From Cytauxzoon felis (lineage: Eukaryota; Apicomplexa; Aconoidasida; Piroplasmida; Theileriidae): 64,000 bases of DNA. The notes below the pieces were generated by a model. That model was not told the DNA's origin, did not search any database, and was given only the letters and a program-made list of their open reading frames with translations. Where the stretch lies: NCBI GenBank assembly GCA_020283715.1, contig JAIQCW010000047.1, forward strand, positions 62,001 through 126,000, in the 5' to 3' direction. Both the position numbers and the translations under genes were made by a program. The number at the start of each line of letters is the position of its first letter. Position 1 is the stretch's first letter. Shown in pieces: positions 56,213 to 64,000 of this stretch.

Positions 56213-58530
56213 TCATTCACCTTTGGGCATAAGATAAGCATACATAAACTGTGCGTCAGGCATCGATAACATGCTTATATAATCATTGAACGGTGGTACA
56301 ATGTATATTTCATAAGGTCCTTCTTGAACCAGTGCTACCCTACCTTTTGATATTAGATAGTCACATAACCCATCATATTTAACACTATCATCACGAGTAT
56401 CTGCTCCCAATTGCCATAATGATAGTTCTTGTGCCTTTTGTAATGAATTTTTAAGCCTTTCTGGGTTTGCACGTTGATTTACATCCAAATGATAAGGTAA
56501 TTTATGTGATTGATCACCCCTTATGAATACTGCTGATATGTTACAAATCGGTTTACCTCTCTTCAGCAATTTACACATTAATGATTGAGTACTTTTGCCA
56601 CTAGGAGCGTTCTCAACCACAGGTGAATCTACAAATTTTATAAAAATATAATAAAAACAAACCATCCTGAGTAACTTGCGCAGATTTTGGCCTTTTTACA
56701 TTTTCGGTTCGAACAGTTAAATAACTACGTTTTCTACCTTTAGACCACGGTTGGATATTATCATTACTACGCAATGTCCGTCCAAATCTATCAACTTTAA
56801 TCTCGTGTTCTGAGTTACTGTTTAGTGTTGTTAAGATATCTGCATCACTATCGGACAAAAGTTTCTTAATTAAAATATCCCCATCAGCACGCTTTTGTAT
56901 AGCTGCTAATAATTTACCGCCCAAATTTTGCGATGAATGATCTCTGGTATGTTGTCGGCTGTTTTTATGAGATTGCGACCTGGTTTCTGAAGTAGCGAAG
57001 TCGACATTTATGGAGTTTAACTTATTCTTAGAAATCGATAATCCGGAGAGTTTGTTTCTTGTATAAACCGCATCGTCTATTGAGGAATATGTTACAAAAA
57101 TGCAAGAGCGCTCAGGAATATAACGAAAATTTTTTAGATCACCGAGTGATTTGAATAGGTTTGCTAGATCATCTTCATTTTTACAATATCCACACAACTC
57201 AGTGACATTGCCCAACCATAGCGAATCCAATGCTATAATTGGTGATGAATACTTGCATATTATACCATCACCCAAATTAAGCAACTTATTCATAATACTT
57301 TTACAATCCAAGCGTTTCTGAAATGTCAGGTGTAAATATGTATCAGATGAAACATCGCTTGGCATATATGTTGGCATTTTTACAATTTCAATATCGATTG
57401 ATAATGGTGTATACTTTGAAATCCATAATTCGGCCGAAGTAATATTTGCTGTAACTTCTGGTGGTAACCCTCCAATTATTAAATATCTGTTAAAAATCGA
57501 ATATTCTTCATTTAGCCTATCATACTCTTTTTGTTTTTCCTCCATTGATTGATTTTCATTCCATGACAACATCATAGGTTGCTCATCTATTAATTGAATT
57601 AACGACTTACCATCGAGCTTGGCAATATTACGACCGAAATTGCTACGAAGTAAAGATCTGTTTTCTTCGAATATTCTAGCTCTTCCTGGTGGTGCAGGGG
57701 GTAGGGGGTACATTAACGGTGCGGGTGGGAGAGGAGGTAATGACGGGGGTGCCGGAATCATATTTACATGCCTATTGGTCTTATGATCAGGGTATTTGTG
57801 AATTAGCTTATGCTCATCAACCTTGCTATATATTACTTGTATTTTGCGATTATATAATTTTATATTGTCCATCATTCGTTTTGCTTCTATCGCAATCGAT
57901 AAGGAAACAAAAACTATCTTTAATTCTATACTATTAAACAGATAACAATGTTTTACAATTTCTCTATATTTAGAAATCATAGAAAGTAAGGAATCATTAA
58001 TGATTTCAGGTGGTAAATTTAGTATATGAATTACATTGGTCTGATGATGTGGTTCAGCTCTACGCTCAAAGGGAACATCGTCTTCCTGTAATATATGAAA
58101 TACATAAGTGAATATACAAAAATACATATGAATAATGTGTTTTAAACAATGAATAATAAATAATTTACTATAATGCGGTCAAAATACCTTAATAGCACCC
58201 TCTTCATCGCTGGATAACAGATTGTTTGTTATATCATCAGCAAACTGAATAATGGAACCGACCATGCTATCCAACAATGATGTATGATCATTGTGTAGGT
58301 TGTTATCAGTCGTGTTATCAACGTCACCATTAGTTGTATCAGCGGATGCATTACGATCCAATAAAATAGCAGTATCTTCGTCCATGTTTACATCAACCTC
58401 TACGCCTTTTGAATCAGCAGTAACAGTAGAATATGGATCTGGGAGGACCTCATTTTTGATAGAATCTGTAGAAATTACATGAAAATTATTATGGAATCTT
58501 ACTTGTTTTCCTGCCTTTTTTAGTAACCAT
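56213..58530 (-). CDS. SPEN/FPA-like RNA-binding protein: RRMs plus SPOC domain
   Basis: Start at 58530 (MVTKKGRKT), then introns into an acidic region. Three RRM-like segments are visible: VIHILNLPPEIINDSLLSM, LIIGGLPPEVTANITSAELW, and SLWLGNVTELCGYCKNEDDL with CIFVTYSSIDDA. A proline-rich stretch lies between the first two (PAPPSLPPLPPAPLMYPLPP). The C-terminal 150 residues fit a SPOC domain: KRGKPICNISAVFIRGD, LWQLGADTRDD, LISKGRVALVQ and YEIYIVPPFNDY. SPEN and plant FPA proteins bind RNA and recruit partners through SPOC; FPA controls poly(A) site choice. A role in RNA 3' processing or transcription is inferred. The proline tract is locally GC-rich. Confidence 0.75.
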
Positions 58531-58979
58531 TATGTATATTCTGGGAATGTATTAAAACTTTTATATCATACTTCAACCACCATTTTAATACAATGAAAAA
58601 TATATAAAATTATCAGTAATACATGATGTAGAAAGGTGTACCTAATGATATGATGTGGGCGTGATATAACCCCATGAGAAACGACGAAATAATATACAAC
58701 CTATGGAAAATAGATGTTATTCATATTTAGATAATACTAAAGCAAAACATATGATCAATACATAGATCGTGATCATTGTTTAGGTATCCCACATAACATC
58801 AACGAAACATATAATCACACAACACATATTCATATAATCATTATGGTAAATAAATTTATACCTTTATATAATTATAACAAATATCGAGGTTCTTTATGTT
58901 ACATCTTATATTCCTTATTTTCTCCCCATGGGATAAGTGTGTAAAATACATATATTTTATAAGCCATTAAAATGTTAAA
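58531..58979. other. 449-bp divergent intergenic region
   Basis: Non-coding sequence lies between the starts of the SPOC-protein gene and the ISP gene. It is slightly less AT-rich than other spacers. CCCATGGGATAAG near 58926 and a GATCAATACATAGATCGTGATC patch near 58753 contain short inverted repeats. No RNA gene was recognised. It should hold the promoter of the ISP gene. Confidence 0.35.
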
Positions 58980-59498
58980 ATGCCGACACTATCATCAATA
59001 AATAAAATTTTTGGAATATTTGATTCCTGTTGTACATATGATACGCGTAACAAGCAGGATTTGTACGACTTTGAAATCGATGGTAATTTACAATTATTAA
59101 CACGATAATTCTGTAGAGCAACACTTTAAAGATAGATTATCGAATTGTATCGATATAACTGTATTATTGGAGGATGGTACTAGGTTATCATGTACTATGC
59201 ATGTAGATTTTGATAAGTCTATTATCAGGATATCATGCGACCGCCAGGTGTGTTTATTATTATTATTAGACAAATACATCATAATTAGGTAAGGGAGATT
59301 GAGTTCAAATCTGTAAAAAAGATTTTACATACAAAAGATGAATTGGATAGGGTTCAAACTAGCGGGTCTATGATCAACTATAATACTGCTCTCGCATTTC
59401 ACCTATTGGAGAATGGCAATTGCATTCCCATAAATCTCAATAACTCACATGAAAAAAAACTGTTCATAAATCTTATTAAACCTTATATACAGGTTTAA
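58980..59498 (+). CDS. IMC sub-compartment protein (ISP), PH-like fold
   Basis: Three exons (58980-59082, 59117-59247, 59289-59498) give 147 residues. The sequence fits the ISP family: an N-terminal cysteine pair (FDSCC) for palmitoylation, then a PH-like beta fold with ITVLLEDGTRLSCTMHVDF, SIIRISCDRQVREIEFKSV, and a C-terminal strand and helix (AFHLLENGNCIPINLNN, FINLIKPYI). ISPs mark sub-regions of the inner membrane complex and guide daughter budding. Family members usually have Gly at position 2 for myristoylation; here the second residue is Pro (MPTLSS), so myristoylation is not expected from this start. The first intron is 34 nt and the second 41 nt. Confidence 0.75.
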
Positions 59499-59669
59499 TT
59501 ACAAATTTGTAGTTTTGTTATAATAAATACTCATTATAACTATATACCACACACCTAATACATAATATAATTTATGTTGTTGTTATTTATATCTCATTTA
59601 TTTCAAAATGATTTATTTACCTTTTAGTACTCTTGTAAATAATCTCAGATTTTTTTTCTGGTAACATTC

Positions 59670-60794
59670 ATGTCTTATTGTCAACATATTACAGGAATGT
59701 CTAACAAAACTTGCAGATTAAAAAATCCTTACTATCGTAAGAAGGGACTATGGGAGTATGTATAAAAATTATTTAAATTAATTTGTAGATGGAGGAAAAA
59801 AATAATATCTTCTATAAATGTTTCTAGATATAGACGTAGATTTATAGTACCAAAATATATAGACCCATATGAATTACCGGTATTCTATTTGTATTTATTT
59901 TAACATTTGTAGATTAAAAGTGCGAGTAATATTTGGGAATTTAAGGTTGAAGAACTTTCGTTAAGTCTTAAAAAGCTAAAATTATATTGTAAATTGGTAT
60001 GTAAAATAGACAAATAATATGCATATTATAGATTTCAAATTTACACCTGCAAGATGCCATTGACTGGATAAATGCGTTATCTAATATTAAATTGAACAAA
60101 CTTTTAAATTCTGTTTGTCAATAATTTATTTAAGCAAGATCGTATAGTTATGTGAATCGCAAAAGAAAATATATGAAGAATATAACGGTGATCCGAGTAG
60201 ATTATACATTGACAATATTGTTATTAATTACAATGTTCCTATTAAAAGTATAAAATATCACTCCTTAGGTTTGTTGTATATTTTATATAACTAAACATTA
60301 AGGCAATTACGGTATTATGTGCAAATGGAGAAATACATTGGTGTATAAAATAAGAGAAATGCCATTGAGTGAATACTATCAGAAAATATTCATACTAGGG
60401 AAGGTTTTTAAAATTTATAGATACTCGCATATTATTCAGATACCAAAAAGCATGGGTGTGGAAATGAGGAATGCAATTTATGATAAACGTGTAGAGCCAC
60501 AAACTATCGCAGAATGGTATCCATATCTAACTGCATGTTCCAGATTTTTTTATCGTAAAGTATATTACAATTGTAAATTATGATTTTATTTGCAGAGGCT
60601 GCGTTGGCTGAATGATACTGGTCGATTCAATTATTATCAACATAGACGGTAGAATCAATATTAATAAATTATATGCATTATAGGGATTGGATAAATCGAT
60701 ATAACAGCAATTTACAAAGGTATTATATATTCATTATAGTATTGATATTTGTTTGTTTAGACGTATTAGTGAATTAAAATCGCGTAGATTATAG
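59670..60794 (+). CDS. Organellar ribosomal protein uL22-like
   Basis: About nine short exons encode a basic protein. The core has the L22 fold order: LKLYCKLISNLHLQDAIDWI, NALSNIKLNKLLNSLCESQK, then LYIDNIVINYNVPIKSI and HSLGNYGIMCKWRNTLVYKI. These correspond to helix 1, the SA-x-x-NA helix, the v-d-G strand and the hook loop of uL22. The tail is rich in Arg (YNSNLQRRISELKSRRL). Two in-frame ATGs exist, 59670 and 59697; I use the first, which gives a slightly longer leader. A mitochondrial ribosome is more likely than the apicoplast because no hydrophobic signal peptide is present. The conservation is modest, so the assignment is probable rather than certain. Confidence 0.6.
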
Positions 60795-60860
60795 AGGTAC
60801 AAATGTACTAAAATCATCGTATGACACATTAGTCAATAATATTCCTGGAACATAATAAAT

Positions 60861-62270
60861 TTATTTATAAAATATACCTTTAATCAATATTGTTGCTGAC
60901 AAATTATCTGGATCTGCCTAAAGTCATTGAATAAATATAGCATATTACATACCGATTTTAAAGTGCCCAGATTACCTTTGTATACTCCTCTTAACATCTT
61001 CACCAATGAATCAACGGGCTAAAATATTATACACAATTAATTTATCACTTACAGGTATAACTGTCTCCAAATAATTGTCATTTAATTCTATGGTTCTACA
61101 ATTATTGTTGGGGTCTTGTAAAATTGCTCGTTTACTATATTTAAATATATTGTATGTAAATAATTAAAGAAAATACCCATCAATTACACTCATCACTTTA
61201 CACCTTTTCTTATAACTTGGGTGACTTTCAAGGATGATGTTTACCAATATATTATCACAAAGCCAGTTCTCGTTTTTATCTGTGATATATTTTAGTGTAT
61301 TTGCACATTTAAAATCTTTTAAATCAGTATATACAACTTTTTCATCCTTATTCTTACGGTTTTTATTGTTATCTTCAGTGGTGCAACCCTTTTGCCTTTT
61401 AAATCCATCCAAAATAGAGTCCAGTGCAGCCTTACGTTTAATAAAACGGCTATCATCACTTTCAGATAACATGTCATTTTTCCCGACTTTAGATGCGTTG
61501 TCATTTTTACCTTTTATATTTTTGCAGTATTGTTTGAAAACGTTCATATTACTGGGTGTAGGTTTATCACTTTTAGACAAAAAATTTGCACTTATAGAAA
61601 TCTTCTTGTGTTCATCCCTAATCATTGGCGTATATTCCGGCTCTTTATAACCTCCACGAGTTTTAGCATCATCAATTAGTTGTTGTATAATTCTCTGATG
61701 CTTCTGTTCCAATGTAATTTCACGTTTTCTACGGGCTTCTTCATCTTGTTGGCGTCTTATTTTATCCACATCGATATATTCCAAAACCCACCCCTTTGGG
61801 GTGTGTTCTACTTTACATTTGCCACTTCTACCCAGATATAGAACAAACTCAGATAAAGTTACCCATACAGTGGCGTTCATATGCACGTGTTGTTTATCGG
61901 AAATCAATTCTTGATAAACGGTGTTGGCCATTATCTTTGTTTTGCAATATCTAGATATTTAACATAATAAATCACTAAAGAATACCTTGTTCTCATCAAT
62001 TTCATAAATTCATGCTCAAATGTCTTGGAAAAACGATCCATAAATCTACCAGCATTTTGACAAAATATTTGCATCTGACGTTGGTGACCTTCAGATAGCC
62101 GATGACACTGAGATATATCCAATATTTAATTCAAACTAACATACCTTGAAACCGTTTTCATCTCTACATTGTTTCTCACACATTTGACAGTACCACTTTA
62201 GCTTCTGAAGTCCTTTGGACTTCATCTTATTAGATAACCATTTCTGGCTACCAATTTCCGCTCTTGGCAT
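60861..62270 (-). CDS. KIN17: DNA/RNA-binding protein KIN17
   Basis: The start at 62270 gives MPRAEIGSQKWLSNKMKSKG, the nearly invariant KIN17 N terminus. A C2H2-type zinc finger follows (CQMCEKQCRDENGFK joined to CHRLSEGH). The winged-helix K2 domain reads VYQELISDKQHVHMNATVWV, TLSEFVLYLGRSGKCKVEHT and PKGWVLEYID, followed by a charged helix of RRQQDEEARRKRE type. A disordered linker leads to the C-terminal KOW/SH3-like tandem (NWLCDNILVNIIL, RGVYKGNLGTLK). KIN17 is a nuclear spliceosome- and replication-associated protein in other eukaryotes. The last exon ends LIKGIFYK at 60861. Confidence 0.92.
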
Positions 62271-62394
62271 TTTATATATAAGTGATATATATGCGATATT
62301 AAGTATTTGAACAAATATTATTTTAAAATATTATGACTGTTATTAGGTAACATACACAATAAAAATACAAGATATTGTTTATTGAATTAAATAA

Positions 62395-64000
62395 ATGATC
62401 AATTGTGAATTTAAATCTATAACAAAGTTTTATTGTAATAATAAATTAGATATAGTATTAAGGCTTCGTTCGTTTGCTAGAAGGATTCGCATTCGCTCTA
62501 AGATATATAACATTATAAATTACGAATACGTTGGTCCAAACAAATTTGATTATATCAATAAAGTATATTTCCTAATATTTTTAAAAAAATAATTTTCAGC
62601 TGATTTATGACAGGGTAGATTATTCATACGTGGCCAATTTTCTTCTTAACGAGTTAACAAATAAAACGAAGTTTCTCTCAAATTTGGATAATATAAACAT
62701 ATTTGGATTGTTATCTCGTATTAAATCTCCAATATATTTCATTAAGAATAGTCCTTATTTAGAAAATAATTTACTTCACGATGATACAATTCATACATAC
62801 ACCAATTGTTCTAATGAAATTAACTCCGGAAATAATGTGGAATATAAGTCCGATTACTATAATAAAAATACACCTTTTGATTGTAAGAAATATTCATTAG
62901 TATATTTTGATGATAATTTGATTAAGTCTATTAGTGATTTACAGAAATCAATTATTAGTTACTTGATAAACATTGACACTAATCATTCCCTGACAGATAA
63001 AGAAAGGTATTATATGATATGCGCACTTTCACGAGAATCATCTATCATAAATAAAGATACTTGGCATATATTGTTTAAGAAGGTCGAATGTGTAATGGCC
63101 TTAAAAGCAGATAATAGTTTGTATAGATACCTACCATACCAAATTGCAAATATAATGTTAATATATGATCAAATAAATAGGTGGATCAGCAAAAGGTTTG
63201 TTTTTACTTAATTTATATTGATTATTAGGTATAACACGAAAAATCATAAAAACGATTTGCAATTGAGATGTAAAGAAACAAATTTATCATTTGATTCAGA
63301 TCACAATCGAATGGGTTTAAATATATTAAGTATAGGTATTAATATCCTCTTATATGAATTAAATCAGTTGAAGTCTGATAAAATAATTAAATTATTATAT
63401 CTGCTATCCAATAATAATAATTGTAACACGTATTTTTTCCACGCATCATATTATCACTTAGAATCCACAGGTTTTATATCTAATATTGGATTATCGCAAA
63501 TATTTACATTAGCTAGACTTTTTTTGAAATGTTATTTGCATGAAAGTATAGTACTAATTGAGTTTATACGTAATTCTCCCTCATCAATTTATCCTTGTCT
63601 ATATTCACATATTTTACATCATAAATTAGATTCGTATGATTATGATACTAACATTATATCTAATTTTACTATAATATATAAAAGGGTTCAATTAATAAAT
63701 TTGTGTATGATCAGTATTACCGATCAATTTATGATTAGACTTAGCCATAATGAGCAATATATACACAAGCGTATTTCCATATTGGGACAATTATCTGGAT
63801 TATTTGAATCGTATGATTGTTTGAGGCTGATATCTTTTATTCGCGAGCGGGATCTATCGTATATTGAAACCGATGTCTTAAAGTCATCCGTTAACCACGT
63901 CAGATATATGTCTGATATTGTTTATCAAATGTTAAAATCAAATCGAACACTAGAACATATGTTAGATGTATCTAACAAAGACAAATTAGGATTGTGTTCG
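62395..64000 (+). CDS. Unknown helical protein, possibly mitochondrial (runs off right edge)
   Basis: The ATG at 62395 gives a short first exon with a basic stretch (LRLRSFARRIRIRSKIY) that could be part of a mitochondrial presequence. A 38-nt intron joins NKFDYINK to LIYDRVDYSYVANFLL, and another short intron follows WISKR. The rest is a long, Leu/Ile/Ser-rich helical repeat-like protein (for example QLSGLFESYDCLRLISFIRE), open to the window edge. This layout recalls apicomplexan mitochondrial helical-repeat or RAP-domain proteins that bind organellar RNA, but the diagnostic RAP domain would lie outside the window. I do not assign a function. Confidence 0.6.

Noticed and set aside
57689..57937. 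Plus-strand frame across the proline-rich part of the SPOC gene
   Set aside because: It is the complement of a proline-rich repeat, which creates open antisense frames by composition.
1..64000. CRISPR arrays, prophage, insertion sequences or retroelements
   Set aside because: No regularly spaced repeats, transposase, integrase or reverse transcriptase motifs were seen on either strand.

Overview
This window comes from the nuclear genome of an apicomplexan parasite, most likely a piroplasm (Babesia/Theileria group, closest in style to the Babesia microti lineage). The DNA is AT-rich. Most genes are cut by tiny GT..AG introns, usually 23-45 nt. Genes sit head-to-tail or tail-to-tail with almost no space between them. 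Marker genes fit only an apicomplexan: an alveolin, an IMC sub-compartment protein, and several nuclear genes for apicoplast functions (RpoA, bL32, RsmH, a DUF760 protein). I joined exons by hand using conserved family motifs, so splice sites are predictions, and species identity is inferred.

Layout. 1-4 kb: the 5' part of a MAK5/DDX24 RNA helicase (minus) with a strange GC-rich repeat block, then histidyl-tRNA synthetase. 4-10 kb: three tandem genes for secreted proteins of no recognised family. 10-14.4 kb: RBBP4/MSI1, RAE1 and a SpoU RNA methyltransferase, all minus. 14.5-19.5 kb: apicoplast bL32, an alveolin, an ArfGAP and two unknown genes. 20-28.7 kb: DUF760, CstF77/RNA14, a PDI and ADA2. 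29-36.5 kb: UBA2 (SUMO E1), apicoplast RpoA, TYW1 and two identical tRNA-Asp genes. 36.8-44.6 kb: an AT-hook protein, SMC6 and an acyl-CoA synthetase. 45-53.6 kb: ALG7, tRNase Z, TAP42, a very small basic protein, RsmH and a PAC4-like proteasome chaperone. 53.7-64 kb: a large unknown protein, an RRM/SPOC protein, an ISP, an organellar uL22-like protein, KIN17 and an unfinished gene at the right edge.

Functional themes. Several genes serve the apicoplast or mitochondrion: transcription (RpoA), translation (bL32, uL22-like, RsmH, SpoU) and perhaps tRNA processing (tRNase Z with a signal-like N terminus). Others serve nuclear RNA and chromatin work (MAK5, CstF77, SPOC protein, RAE1, RBBP4, ADA2, SMC6, KIN17). 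Two build the inner membrane complex. The three tandem secreted proteins are the best candidates for lineage-specific host-interface biology.

Most notable observations: a DNA-level mosaic of direct and inverted GC-rich repeats inside the MAK5 coding region; convergent genes whose coding sequences overlap (17 bp and 4 bp) or nearly touch; a perfect 99-bp duplication carrying tRNA-Asp; an Asp-to-Asn change at a metal-binding position of ALG7; and a ~210-residue insertion in tRNase Z. I found no CRISPR array, insertion sequence or viral element.
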